64,000 nucleotides of DNA from Pseudomonas fluorescens (GTDB taxonomy: Bacteria > Pseudomonadota > Gammaproteobacteria > Pseudomonadales > Pseudomonadaceae). The DNA lies in NCBI RefSeq assembly GCF_001708445.1, contig NZ_CP015637.1:124001-188000 (forward strand). Direction: 5' to 3'. The notes under the pieces are model-generated. The model was given only the letters and a program-made list of their open reading frames with translations. It had not been told where the DNA came from and searched no databases. Position numbers and translations under genes: made by a program. This document shows, one piece after another, positions 32,910 through 42,080 of this stretch; the first letter of the stretch is position 1; every line of letters begins with the position of its first letter.

Positions 32910-34538
32910 ATGTCCCACACTCTGCTGTTGTTGCGTCCTGCGGCCCAGGGCTTTGCCGTTACCTTGCTGGTTACACTGGCCGGGTGCGGGCTGTCGTCAG
33001 CCCCTGAGGTCGCCCAGCCGATTGAGCCTGCGCCCATCGCCGAGCTGCACAGCGCGCAGGTCCAGGGCGCTTTGGTCAAGCGCGTGGCGATGCCTGCGCC
33101 GATGCTCGTGCAGGAATCCGCCGTGCTGGACTATCGCAGCGAGCCCCGTGAGCAATACGAAAACCTGCCGGACAACCCCGTGCACCGTGTGGCGGAAACG
33201 CCCGTCTCGACGTTCAGCGTCGATGTCGACACCGGCAGCTACGCCAACGTACGACGTTTCCTCAATCAAGGCAGCCTGCCGCCCGAAGGCGCTGTGCGAT
33301 TGGAGGAAATGGTCAACTATTTCCCCTACAGCTACGCGTTGCCCACCGACGGCTCACCCTTTGGCGTGACCACCGAAGTCGCCGCCACCCCATGGAACCC
33401 CCGCACTCAACTGCTGCGCATTGGCATCAAGGCCTCTGACCGCGCTGTGGCCGACCTGGCGCCGGCCAATCTGGTGTTTCTGGTGGATGTGTCCGGCTCC
33501 ATGGACCGCCGCGAAGGTTTGCCTCTGGTGAAAAGCACCCTGAAAGTGCTGGTAGATCAACTGCGCGACCAGGACCGTGTGTCGTTGGTGGTCTACGCCG
33601 GCGAGTCCCGCGTGGTGCTCGAACCGACTTCCGGTCGCGACAAGGCCAAGATCCGCAGTGCTATCGACCAGCTCACTGCCGGTGGTGCCACCGCCGGCGC
33701 ATCCGGCATCGAACTGGCCTACCAGATGGCCCGCAAGGGGTTTATCGACAAGGGCATCAACCGCATCCTGCTGGCCACCGACGGTGACTTCAACGTGGGC
33801 GTCAGCGACTTCGACAGCCTCAAGCAAATGGCCGTCGACCAGCGTAAAAGCGGCGTTTCGCTGACCACCCTGGGCTTCGGTGTGGATAACTACAACGAAC
33901 ACTTGATGGAACAACTGGCCGATGCGGGCGATGGTAACTACGCCTACATCGACAACCTGCGTGAAGCCCGCAAAGTGCTGGTGGATCAACTCAGTTCGAC
34001 CCTGTCGGTGGTGGCGCGGGATGTGAAGTTGCAGGTGGAATTCAACCCGGCGCGTGTCAGTGAATATCGCCTGCTGGGCTATGAAAACCGTGCGCTGAAG
34101 CGTGAGGATTTCAACAACGACAAAGTCGACGCTGGCGAAATCGGCGCGGGGCACACGGTTACCGCGCTGTACGAAATTGTGCCGAAGGGCGAGAAAGGTT
34201 GGTTGGAGCCTTTGCGTTACACCCGCGAGCCGAAGGCTGAACACAACACGGGCGAACTGGCCATGGTGCGTGTGCGCTACAAGCCTGCTGCGGGAGGTGA
34301 CAGCCAACTGATCGAACGGCCCGTCAGCAACGTAACCACCAAGGCCAGTGACGACCTGCGCTTCTCCGCGGCCGTGGCGGCCTTCGCCCAACAGCTCAAG
34401 GGCGATGGCCGCTACACTGGCAGCATGAGTTTGCAGGACACTGCCGCACTGGCGCGCTCGGCCCGTGGCGATGACCCGTTCGGGCTGCGCAACGAGTTCG
34501 TGCAACTGGTGGAACTGGCCCAAGGTCTCAAACCCTGA
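32910..34538 (+). CDS. VWA-domain lipoprotein (YfbK-like)
   Basis: About 542 residues from ATG 32910 with GAGG 8 nt upstream. The lipoprotein signal ends LVTLAGC. The order is a von-Willebrand N-terminal extension (ETPVSTFSVDVDTGSYANVR), a VWA domain with the MIDAS motif DVSGSMD, then a DUF3520-type C-terminus ending RNEFVQLVELA. The metal-binding site implies protein-protein contacts in the periplasm or outer membrane. Its length and order match YfbK-like proteins, whose role is unclear. An ECF sigma pair follows, separated by a REP hairpin. Confidence 0.9.
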   Translation: MSHTLLLLRPAAQGFAVTLLVTLAGCGLSSAPEVAQPIEPAPIAELHSAQVQGALVKRVAMPAPMLVQESAVLDYRSEPREQYENLPDNPVHRVAETPVSTFSVDVDTGSYANVRRFLNQGSLPPEGAVRLEEMVNYFPYSYALPTDGSPFGVTTEVAATPWNPRTQLLRIGIKASDRAVADLAPANLVFLVDVSGSMDRREGLPLVKSTLKVLVDQLRDQDRVSLVVYAGESRVVLEPTSGRDKAKIRSAIDQLTAGGATAGASGIELAYQMARKGFIDKGINRILLATDGDFNVGVSDFDSLKQMAVDQRKSGVSLTTLGFGVDNYNEHLMEQLADAGDGNYAYIDNLREARKVLVDQLSSTLSVVARDVKLQVEFNPARVSEYRLLGYENRALKREDFNNDKVDAGEIGAGHTVTALYEIVPKGEKGWLEPLRYTREPKAEHNTGELAMVRVRYKPAAGGDSQLIERPVSNVTTKASDDLRFSAAVAAFAQQLKGDGRYTGSMSLQDTAALARSARGDDPFGLRNEFVQLVELAQGLKP

Positions 34539-34637
34539 TCTCGAACATGACACTGATCAAATGTGGCAGGTCCCTATAAATCTCCGGCTTGGCGCTGTGG
34601 CGCAGCAAACTGGAATCGCCTGTGGCGAGCGGGCTGT

Positions 34638-34770
34638 TGTGGCGAGCGGGCTTGCCCCGCGTTGGGCTGCGCAGCAGCCCCAAAACACAGCCCCGGAGCT
34701 GCCTGACACACTGCAGCGCTTTTATTGGGGCTGCTACGCAGCCCAACGCGGGGCAAGCCCGCTCGCCACA
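34638..34770. repeat. REPIN hairpin
   Basis: Two 45-nt inverted arms (34638-34682 and 34726-34770) read TGTGGCGAGCGGGCTTGCCC and its complement, with one mismatch area around CTGCGCAGCAG. A single extra half arm lies before it at 34620-34635. The same REP type is at 57120-57253. It may end the VWA transcript. Confidence 0.85.
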
Positions 34771-34851
34771 AAAATGCGGTTGTTTAAGGAAAAGTTTTGA
34801 TCCTTCCACATTTAGATCGGGTTCAACTTTAAAAAGGAGTTCGCCCCCTAC

Positions 34852-35424
34852 ATGGCTGTTCCAGATGATTCACCCAGCGACGAATCGCTGCTGGCCCGCT
34901 ACCGAACCGGTGACGCCGCCGCATTCGAAGCCTTGTACGCGCGGCACCGCCAAGGTCTCTATCGCTTCCTCGTGTCCCTGAGCAACAAGGCCGAGCTGGC
35001 CGAGGAAATCTATCAGGACACCTGGCTCAGCCTGATCCGCAGCACCACCCAGCCACAAGGCCGGGCGAGTTTTCGTACATGGCTGTTTCAGATCGCCCGC
35101 AACCGCCTCATTGACCATTGGCGCAAGCACGGCATCCACAACCCGTTGCACGACAGCTACGATGAGCAGTTGCATGCTCAGCCCGACGACACGGCCGGCC
35201 CCGAGCAGCAACTGAGCCTGAGCCGCGACCAGGCGCGCCTCGAAGCCGCGCTGCAAGACCTGCCCGAAGACCAGCGCGAAGTCTTCCTGCTGCGCTTGCA
35301 TGGCGACCTCGAAGTGCCGCAAATCGCTGCCCTCACCAAAGCCCCGCTGGAAACCGTAAAAAGCCGCCTGCGTTACGCCCAGCAGAAACTCCGGCGCCTG
35401 CTGGCCGAGGAGATACCCGCATGA
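34852..35424 (+). CDS. ECF-type RNA polymerase sigma factor
   Basis: 190 residues. Sigma2 region: DAAAFEALYARHRQGLYRFL and ELAEEIYQDTWLSLI; sigma4 region: ALQDLPEDQREVFLLRLHGD and IAALTKAPLETVKSRL. This matches group IV (ECF) sigma factors. The stop overlaps the next start by 4 nt (ATGA), giving a sigma/anti-sigma pair. The signal it responds to is unknown; the linkage to a VWA lipoprotein hints at envelope sensing. AAGGAG lies 12 nt before the ATG. Confidence 0.92.
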   Translation: MAVPDDSPSDESLLARYRTGDAAAFEALYARHRQGLYRFLVSLSNKAELAEEIYQDTWLSLIRSTTQPQGRASFRTWLFQIARNRLIDHWRKHGIHNPLHDSYDEQLHAQPDDTAGPEQQLSLSRDQARLEAALQDLPEDQREVFLLRLHGDLEVPQIAALTKAPLETVKSRLRYAQQKLRRLLAEEIPA

Positions 35425-36026
35425 CCGACTCCCGACACACCCCGGATCCCGACGACTTGCTGCTCCAGCATTTTCGTCAGCACAGCGGCGGCGAACCGCC
35501 AGCGTCCATCGACGCCTTCATCCTCAACGCCGCGCGCCGCGAGGCCCCAGCGCCGCAACCGAGCTTGTGGCAACGTTGGTTGCAAGCCTGCCAACGCCCG
35601 CGCTGGCAGATGGCATTCGCCACCGTGGCCGGCCTGGCGCTGATGATCGGTGTGGTGATGCGCTCGCCAGTGCCGCAACCCGAAATCTCCACGGCGACCT
35701 TTTCCGCCCTGCACGAAGAAGCTGCCCGCCCTGCGCCGCAAGCGTTGCCTGCACCTGCGCCGATGGCTCGAATCGCCGCCGCCCCCCAGGCTGAGCGTGC
35801 GCCGGTTCAGGCTGAGATTGCCGGAGCGCTGGCGGATCAATCGGCGGTGAAGCTGAGCAAGCGCGCGCCGGTGGCAGTGCCTTCGTTGGAGGAAGGGTTG
35901 CAGGAGATTGTGAACCTGCGTCTGGCAGGGGAAACCAAGGCGGCGGATGAGAAGCTGCTGGCCTTGCATGAGCGATTCCCCGAGGAAGACCTGCCGGCGC
36001 GGTTGGAGGCGTTGCGCAAGCGTTGA
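35421..36026 (+). CDS. Probable anti-sigma factor, single TM
   Basis: 201 residues. A cytoplasmic N-terminal part (DPDDLLLQHFRQHSGGEPPA) precedes one TM helix (MAFATVAGLALMIGVVM, about residues 74-92) and a Pro/Ala-rich periplasmic part ending LQEIVNLRLAGETKAADEKL. It overlaps the sigma gene by 4 nt, the usual sign of an anti-sigma partner, although no zinc-binding HxxxCxxC motif is present. It likely sequesters the ECF sigma at the membrane. Function inferred from context. Confidence 0.7.
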   Translation: MTDSRHTPDPDDLLLQHFRQHSGGEPPASIDAFILNAARREAPAPQPSLWQRWLQACQRPRWQMAFATVAGLALMIGVVMRSPVPQPEISTATFSALHEEAARPAPQALPAPAPMARIAAAPQAERAPVQAEIAGALADQSAVKLSKRAPVAVPSLEEGLQEIVNLRLAGETKAADEKLLALHERFPEEDLPARLEALRKR

Positions 36027-36063
36027 TCCAAAAATAATGCCAGCCAGTTAAGCGTACATCGTC

Positions 36064-36097
36064 TTCTGTAGGAGCGAGCAAGCTCGCTCCTACAGAA
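36064..36097. repeat. REP palindrome
   Basis: A perfect 16-bp stem (TTCTGTAGGAGCGAGC and complement) with an AA loop. The type TGTAGGAGCGAGC also occurs at 15060s, 61807-61934 and 63432-63533. It lies between the convergent anti-sigma and reductase genes and could end both transcripts. Confidence 0.85.
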
Positions 36098-36137
36098 AAG
36101 CCTTAACTGACTGGCGTTGGGCTTTTTGGCCTGGTTT

Positions 36138-37169
36138 TTACCCCCTGCCGTGTTGCTGGTACCAAGCCACCGTGTCGGTGAGGGTTTGTTCCAAGGTACG
36201 GAAACTCAGGCCGAGCTCATCTTCACTCTTGCGGTGGTTAAAGCAGGTGCGGTGCTCTTCTCGTATCAATAGTCGCAAGGTCGCCATGCTCAGCAAAATG
36301 GGCTTGCCGGTCAGGTAGGCATAGGTCTCTTGCACGGCGGCCAACAGGTAAAGCGCCGGCAGGGGCAGTTGCCGGGAAGGTGTCTGGACGCCCGCGATAC
36401 GCCCCAGCAGCGGGATTAATTGGCGCATGGTCAAGTTGCGGCCAGCCGCGAGATAACGTTCGCCGCGTCGCCCGTTCTGGGCGGCGGCAATGAGTGCCCA
36501 GGCCACATCGCGGGCGTCGACCAACGAAAAGGTGCCGGGGATCAGCCCCGGAAGCTTGCCGTTGATGACGTCCTTGACCAATTGTCCCGAGGACGTCGGC
36601 CCGCGGTCGCCAGGCCCCCACATCCAGCCGGGCAGCACCATGCACGCGTGCATCTGCGGATGGGTTTGAAGAAACGCCAGCACCTCACGGTCAGCGAGGA
36701 TCTTGCTGCGGTAGTAGGCGTCCGCATCGGCTTCGGCCCGCAGGCACGTCTCATCGATAGGCGTATCCGGCGCACCGTCGAGCACGGCAATCGAAGAGGT
36801 ATGCACAAACCTTCTGACACCCGCGTCATAGGCATGCTGGAGCAGCGCTCGGGTGCCGACTACGTTGATCCTTTCGAGGGCTTGCCAATGGCTGCCGCCC
36901 TTGTAGTTATCGCGAAAGAACGCCGCGCAATGGAACACCGTGTCGCAGCCTTGCAGGGCCGCCGCGAACGTATCGACGTCAGCCATGTCACCCACCACCC
37001 GTTCCACGCTCGGCAGGTCGTTGAACTGCTGTTCGCCCTTGGCCTGCGAGCGCACCAGCGCCTTGACCGCATAGCCGCGTGCGACCAGCTCCCTGACCAG
37101 GTTGTTGCCCAGCAAGCCGGTGGCACCTGTCACAAAGGTGCTGCGCAAGCGGTTGGGGTTCGTGTTCAT
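36138..37169 (-). CDS. NAD-dependent epimerase/reductase (dihydroflavonol-reductase-like SDR)
   Basis: About 343 residues from ATG 37169 (MNTNPNRLRS); ATG 37178 or 37184 are alternatives, and the much longer frame is not used because it has no homologous look. Extended SDR features: NAD motif FVTGATGLLGNNLV (GxxGxxG) and the catalytic pair in YYRSK (YxxxK). HTSSIAVLDG and PGWMWGPGD fit dihydroflavonol-4-reductase-like enzymes, which reduce a keto or aldehyde group. The substrate is unknown. It is divergent from a LysR gene whose start is 117 nt away, suggesting control by that regulator. Confidence 0.85.
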   Translation of the reverse strand: MNTNPNRLRSTFVTGATGLLGNNLVRELVARGYAVKALVRSQAKGEQQFNDLPSVERVVGDMADVDTFAAALQGCDTVFHCAAFFRDNYKGGSHWQALERINVVGTRALLQHAYDAGVRRFVHTSSIAVLDGAPDTPIDETCLRAEADADAYYRSKILADREVLAFLQTHPQMHACMVLPGWMWGPGDRGPTSSGQLVKDVINGKLPGLIPGTFSLVDARDVAWALIAAAQNGRRGERYLAAGRNLTMRQLIPLLGRIAGVQTPSRQLPLPALYLLAAVQETYAYLTGKPILLSMATLRLLIREEHRTCFNHRKSEDELGLSFRTLEQTLTDTVAWYQQHGRG

Positions 37170-37285
37170 ACAGGCCATATCCATGGTTTGAAAGGCCGCT
37201 AGATATACCGCTGAGACCGCGCCCGGAAAACGGCGACTGCTGCATAATGGCTTTGCACATTTGCAGACCAGGGAAGAACACGGAT

Positions 37286-38164
37286 ATGGCGCTGCAAGCA
37301 AATTGGGATGATCTGCGCCTGCTGTTGGCGGTCTCGCGGCGGGGCAGCTTTCTGCAGGCAGGCCAGTTGCTCGGTGTCGCTGCGTCGACCGTTTCCCGAC
37401 GCCTGAGCCAACTGGAAGCGGCCTTGGGTGAGCCATTGGTCGAGCGCGGGGTCGAGGGCTGCTGGCTGACCTCGCGGGGGCAATCCCTGGTGGACGTGGC
37501 ATTGGCGGCCGAAGCCGGCCTGCGCCGCCAGACGACGGTGGAAGGGGGCGGGGCGCAGGCAGCGCTAAGCGGCACCGTGCTGATCAGTGCGGGAGAAGGG
37601 TTTGCGACCTGCATACTGGAGGCCGCGAATCGTTTTACCGCGTTGCACCCTGGCTGCTCGGTGGAACTGCAGATCACCACCGACTTTCACAAGATCGTAC
37701 GTGGCGTGGCCGACATCGCTGTGCGCACAGCGCACCTGGGTGAGCCCTCGCTGATTTATCGAGCGCTGGGCACGCTGGCCTATGGCGTCTTCGCCGATGC
37801 CGGTTACCTGCAACGTTTTCCGGCGATGACGCCGGCCACGGCGGCCTGTATCGCCTTGCTCCCGCCGTTGGACCTGCTGCCGCAAATGCGCGCGGCAAAG
37901 GCCGCCGGCCTGGACCATGCGCCGATCCGCGTGAACTCATTTGCCGTGCAGCTGGAATCGGTGAGGCGCGGCATGGGCGTGGCGGTGCTGCCGCGTATCC
38001 TGGCCGAGGGCCTGAGCGAAGTGTTCCAGGAGATTGAACTGCCGCCGATGGAGGTCTACCTAGTCACCCGGCCCCAGGCGTTGAAACAGGCGCATATCCA
38101 CGCATTCTTTACCCAGCTTGAACAGGTGCTGCGCGCGACATTGCAGGACACACCAACCGAGTGA
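37286..38164 (+). CDS. LysR-family regulator
   Basis: 292 residues from ATG 37286 with GGAAGA upstream. The HTH is plain: LLLAVSRRGSFLQAGQLLGV followed by AASTVSRRLSQLEAAL and GEPLVERG. The C-terminal part is a LysR effector domain (LSGTVLISAGEGFATCILEA). It belongs to the AaeR/CrgA-like group by the 'W.DL..LLAV.R.GSF..A' opening. Divergent from the SDR gene and separated by about 116 nt, so the two likely share a control region. Inducer unknown. Confidence 0.9.
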   Translation: MALQANWDDLRLLLAVSRRGSFLQAGQLLGVAASTVSRRLSQLEAALGEPLVERGVEGCWLTSRGQSLVDVALAAEAGLRRQTTVEGGGAQAALSGTVLISAGEGFATCILEAANRFTALHPGCSVELQITTDFHKIVRGVADIAVRTAHLGEPSLIYRALGTLAYGVFADAGYLQRFPAMTPATAACIALLPPLDLLPQMRAAKAAGLDHAPIRVNSFAVQLESVRRGMGVAVLPRILAEGLSEVFQEIELPPMEVYLVTRPQALKQAHIHAFFTQLEQVLRATLQDTPTE

Positions 38165-38511
38165 ACGCGTCGTTGCGCTGGTTGGCTGCGCCTGATGGTC
38201 GGGCGGGGGCAGGGCGCGCGGTAGACCGGGGTGGGCTGACAAAACGTCATAGCGGTGGCTTGGCCCGATCGAGCGTCGCCCGTGGGTACCGGGGCTGGCG
38301 ATGAGACGCAACGTCTCACGGTCTCGTCGCTATCGCGTGCCGTCTGGCATGGCGCGTCTCATTTGAACGCGATGGCGGCCCTCCGTGGTTTCCATTGGGC
38401 CGCTCTAAAAAAGGGCTGTGCGGGCGTTCTTGCGGAGCTGGCACCGGCCTTGCTCTGGCTCTGGCAAACCGTCCGGCGCGTCAGTGCCAACCGTATCAAG
38501 GAGCCTTCGCT
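38165..38511. other. Intergenic region before the dehydrogenase gene
   Basis: 347 bases with no supportable gene. The open frames here lack start sites with ribosome-binding signals. AAGGAG at 38498-38503 serves the dehydrogenase. I see no hairpin terminator for the LysR gene. Confidence 0.5.
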
Positions 38512-39606
38512 ATGACCCTTTCGCTCAACTCGCAACGCAGCATGCGTGCCGCTGTCTGGCACGGTCGTAACGATATCCGCGTCGAAGACGTTCCACTGCC
38601 CGTTTCGCCGCCTGCCGGTTGGGTGCAGATCCGAGTGCAATGGTGCGGCATTTGCGGCTCGGATTTGCATGAGTACGTGGCCGGCCCGGTGTTCATACCG
38701 GTTGACGCCCCGCACCCGCTGACCGGGATAAAAGGCCAGTGCATTCTCGGTCACGAGTTTTGTGGCGAGATCGTCGAACTCGGTGCCGGCGTGCAGGGCT
38801 TCAGCGTCGGCGAGCCGGTGGCGGCCGATGCGTGCCAACATTGCGGCACCTGCTACTACTGCACCCACGGGCTATACAACATTTGCGAGAACCTGGCTTT
38901 CACCGGCCTGATGAACAACGGCGCCTTCGCCGAACTGGTCAACGTGCCAGCCAACCTGCTGTACAAGTTGCCGGCGAACTTTCCGGCTGAAGCCGGCGCA
39001 CTGATCGAGCCTCTGGCGGTGGGCATGCACGCGGTGAAAAAGGCCGGAAGCCTGTTGGGGCAAAACGTGGTGGTGGTCGGCGCGGGCACCATTGGCCTGT
39101 GCACCATCATGTGCGCCAAGGCGGCGGGTGCGGCTCAGGTGATCGCCCTGGAGATGTCCGGAGCGCGCAAGGCCAAGGCCCGGGAAGTGGGGGCGACCCA
39201 TGTGCTCGATCCCAATCAATGCGATGCCCTGGCCGAGGTACGACGCCTGACGGGCGGGCTCGGCGCGGATGTCAGTTTCGAATGCATCGGCAACAAACAC
39301 ACGGCCAAGCTCGCGATCGACCTGATCCGCAAGGCCGGCAAGTGCGTACTGGTGGGCATCTTCGAGGAGCCCAGTGAGTTCAACTTTTTCGAGTTGGTGG
39401 CGACGGAAAAACAGGTACTCGGCGCGCTGGCCTATAACGGTGAATTCGCTGACGTGATCGCTTTTATCGCCGATGGTCGGCTGGACATCACGCCACTGGT
39501 GACGGGGCGCATTCAGTTGGAACAGATCGTGGGCCAGGGCTTCGAGGAACTGGTCAAAAACAAGGAACACAACGTGAAAATCATCGTGTCACCCGCTCGG
39601 GTCTGA
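38512..39606 (+). CDS. Zinc alcohol dehydrogenase, 2,3-butanediol dehydrogenase-like
   Basis: 364 residues from ATG 38512 (AAGGAG 8 nt before). Medium-chain dehydrogenase with catalytic zinc ligands in CGICGSDLHEY and GHEFCGEIVE, structural-zinc cysteines in CQHCGTCYYCTHGLYNIC, and a Rossmann motif VVVVGAGTIGLC. The insertion VAGPVFIPVDAPHPLTG before GHE is typical of (R,R)-butanediol dehydrogenases, which interconvert acetoin and 2,3-butanediol with NAD. No acetoin operon genes are adjacent, so another vicinal diol or polyol could be the substrate. A strong terminator follows. Confidence 0.88.
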   Translation: MTLSLNSQRSMRAAVWHGRNDIRVEDVPLPVSPPAGWVQIRVQWCGICGSDLHEYVAGPVFIPVDAPHPLTGIKGQCILGHEFCGEIVELGAGVQGFSVGEPVAADACQHCGTCYYCTHGLYNICENLAFTGLMNNGAFAELVNVPANLLYKLPANFPAEAGALIEPLAVGMHAVKKAGSLLGQNVVVVGAGTIGLCTIMCAKAAGAAQVIALEMSGARKAKAREVGATHVLDPNQCDALAEVRRLTGGLGADVSFECIGNKHTAKLAIDLIRKAGKCVLVGIFEEPSEFNFFELVATEKQVLGALAYNGEFADVIAFIADGRLDITPLVTGRIQLEQIVGQGFEELVKNKEHNVKIIVSPARV

Positions 39607-39645
39607 AGCGAAGGATGAGCGTTGCGGTCTTTGCCCCGCCTCTAC

Positions 39646-39679
39646 AAAAGCCCCAGGTTCTTTGACCTGGGGCTTTTTC
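39646..39679 (+). terminator. Rho-independent terminator
   Basis: AAAAGCCCCAGGT pairs with ACCTGGGGCTTTTT around a TCTTTG loop, 40 nt after the dehydrogenase stop, followed by T-rich DNA. Clear intrinsic terminator. Confidence 0.9.
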
Positions 39680-39828
39680 GTGTGTAAGTGATGAGCTTGC
39701 CGCTGAATCGATGCTCAGGGTGACAGTGCTGTCGATCGCGCGATTTTGGCAAACAATTTGCCTATGCTATGCCAGCATGCCAAGACGGTTTTCAAATGCA
39801 TTGCCTTTAGAACCAGGAACGGACACCC

Positions 39829-40812
39829 ATGACGAATGCTGCGCCCGCCATCAGACTCAGCACACTCAGGCAAGTCGCCCCCTATCTGAGTATGCGAGGG
39901 GTGTCGCCACTGGAGTTCTTTCGACGGTTCGGTATTTCTCCGCATGTTTTTCAAAACCCAGAAGCTTGGGTACCGCGAGCGGCCTGCTTTCATATCGCCA
40001 ATGAAATGGCCGCTATCGCACAGGACCCCTTCGGCGGGGCGATGATAGGGCACCTCACCGATATGCGCTCAACCGGCATGTGGGGCGAATTGATATTGGG
40101 CTCGACCAACCTTGCTCAGGCGTGTGCGGCGGCGGCGGTGCACACGGATTTGCTGCATCAGGGAAGCGAAGTAAAGATCGTCACCGAAGGGCGCACGACG
40201 AAACTGATCCAACACTTTACCGGGCACCACGGGGCTGATCCGAAGCAGGTCATTTTCGGCACCCTTGCGGTGCTGAGAAAAGTGCCGCTCATGTCCGGCG
40301 CGCCAGGCGCTATACGGGTACATTTAAAAAATCCGCGAGAACGAGGCGACGAGGCGCTTGAAGAGCACCTGGGGCCGAACCTCGTAATGAACGCTGCGCA
40401 CAACATGATCGAATTTGATCGTGAGTTGCTCGAGATCCCCCTGCAGCCTTTCCGAGATGTGGCCTGGAAAACCACCCAAGCCTTGAAGTCGACCGCTGAC
40501 GCTGCTGATGTGCTCGCCCAGCAGATAGCCGATCAGGAGGTTTCCAAACTTGCCTCTATTTCAAGAAAAATTGGGCTGTCTGCTCGAACGCTACAGCGGC
40601 GTCTCGAACATTGCGGCATAGACTTCGACGCTTTACGTGACGAGACACGTCGCAGTGAAGCCCTTCAGTTGATTGCCAGCGGCAGATACAGCGCGACCGA
40701 AATTGCCTATATGGTCGGCTACAGCGACCCAGCGCATTTTACCCGCGCCTTCAAGCGTTGGACTGGGAGCCCGCCGTCGCACTATCGCGCGCTCTTGAAA
40801 CAGGATCGTTAA
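39829..40812 (+). CDS. AraC-family transcriptional regulator
   Basis: 327 residues. N-terminal Arabinose_bd/OruR-type domain (LRQVAPYLSMRGVSPLEFFR; FGGAMIGHLTDMRSTGMWGE) followed by a C-terminal double HTH: LASISRKIGLSARTLQRRLE and ATEIAYMVGYSDPAHFTRAF with the closing RWTGSPPSHYR. It resembles the OruR/ArgR-like AraC group. It precedes the four-gene envelope run on the same strand by about 160 nt, so it may control it. Start is ATG 39829, with AGGAACGG upstream. Confidence 0.9.
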   Translation: MTNAAPAIRLSTLRQVAPYLSMRGVSPLEFFRRFGISPHVFQNPEAWVPRAACFHIANEMAAIAQDPFGGAMIGHLTDMRSTGMWGELILGSTNLAQACAAAAVHTDLLHQGSEVKIVTEGRTTKLIQHFTGHHGADPKQVIFGTLAVLRKVPLMSGAPGAIRVHLKNPRERGDEALEEHLGPNLVMNAAHNMIEFDRELLEIPLQPFRDVAWKTTQALKSTADAADVLAQQIADQEVSKLASISRKIGLSARTLQRRLEHCGIDFDALRDETRRSEALQLIASGRYSATEIAYMVGYSDPAHFTRAFKRWTGSPPSHYRALLKQDR

Positions 40813-40973
40813 CACCCTCTTCTGACACCCATCCCCTCAAACACTTCACCCCTTTCCGGGGCGGCCTTCGCGTACGCGCTCACCTTGCTTTTGGCACCAA
40901 ATGGCAAGTTTGCGCCAAGGCGTTCTTATACAGTCAAAAAATTAACGCCAACTAATAAAACCAAGAGGTTTAA

Positions 40974-42008
40974 ATGTCCCATTCATCCACGGCCTGTGCC
41001 CTTGCGATGGCGCTGGTGGTTTTTGGAAGTGCGAACGCTCAGTCATCCCCGGAGGCGGCGATACCGGTAGGTGTAGATAACTTTGTCCGTGCCGAGTCCG
41101 ACCTCTACTTGGGAAAAATGGTCGCAAGTGGCAGTTTGGGCCGCTTTGTTCATAGCCGCGAAGCGGTGGCCATTGACGCCCAGAATGTGGTCCGGATGAA
41201 TCGGGACACGCTCTATTCGTCAGCCGTGTTCGATCTCGATGCAGGCCCCGTCACGATCACCTTGCCTGAGGCCGGTGGGCGGTTCATGTCCATGGCGGTG
41301 ATCAATGAAGACCACTACGTGCCCCTCGTCACTTATGGCGCTGGCCGCCAGACACTGACGAAAGAGGCCATCGGCACACGCTATGTGTTTGTCGCTGTGC
41401 GCACGTTCTTCGATCCCGCGGATCGCAAAGACCTTGAAAAGGTCCATGCACTGCAGGACTCCATCGCGGTCAGCCAGGCCAAGGTTGGCGAGTTTGTAGT
41501 ACCTAAGTGGGACCCGGCGAGCCAGGCCAAGGTGCGTGAGGCGCTGGAGGTCCTGGGTTCGACGATTCCTGACTACAACCAATCCTTTGGCCCCAAGGGC
41601 GCGGTCAATCCCATCCATCACTTGATCGGTACCGCGACGGGGTGGGGTGGGAACCCCGCCAAGGACGCTATCTACCTCGGCGGCGTTATGCCTGAGAACG
41701 ATGGGAAAACCATTTACCGGCTCAAAGTCGGAGAGGTCCCGGTCAATAGTTTCTGGTCTGTCAGTGTTTATAACGCCGACGGTTACTTCCAGAAGAACCC
41801 CTATGACGCCTATTCGTTGAACAACCTCACCGCGAGGAAAAGTGAGGATGGCTCGATTGTCATCCAGTTCGGCGGTTGCGACGGGAAGATTGCTAATTGC
41901 CTGCCTACCACACCTGGCTGGAACTACACGGTCAGGCTTTATCAGCCGAAAGAACAAATTTTGAATGGAAAGTGGAGTTTCCCGAAGCCGCAGGCCGTCG
42001 AGCTCTAA
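40974..42008 (+). CDS. DUF1254/DUF1214 periplasmic protein
   Basis: 344 residues with a signal peptide ending FGSANA. The DUF1254 part is marked by NVVRMNRDTLYSSAVFDLDA and the DUF1214 part by KVGEVPVNSFWSVSVYNADG and LNNLTARKSEDGS. Proteins of this pair of domains are exported or envelope-linked and lack a firm function. Here it opens a four-gene run with MipA, an acid phosphatase and a beta-barrel, suggesting an envelope stress or remodelling role. AAGAGG about 6 nt before ATG. Confidence 0.85.
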   Translation: MSHSSTACALAMALVVFGSANAQSSPEAAIPVGVDNFVRAESDLYLGKMVASGSLGRFVHSREAVAIDAQNVVRMNRDTLYSSAVFDLDAGPVTITLPEAGGRFMSMAVINEDHYVPLVTYGAGRQTLTKEAIGTRYVFVAVRTFFDPADRKDLEKVHALQDSIAVSQAKVGEFVVPKWDPASQAKVREALEVLGSTIPDYNQSFGPKGAVNPIHHLIGTATGWGGNPAKDAIYLGGVMPENDGKTIYRLKVGEVPVNSFWSVSVYNADGYFQKNPYDAYSLNNLTARKSEDGSIVIQFGGCDGKIANCLPTTPGWNYTVRLYQPKEQILNGKWSFPKPQAVEL

Positions 42009-42080
42009 CTCATAACGTTCGACTTTTATAACTGGGCACCCACGCCAATAAGTTTGGTTTTACACCCAAGGAAAGAAGCA

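Noticed and set aside
36138..37502. 454-codon reading of the reductase gene
   Set aside because: The first 111 codons are Pro/Ala/Arg-rich without family match and overlap the divergent LysR gene; the start at 37169 gives a normal-length SDR.
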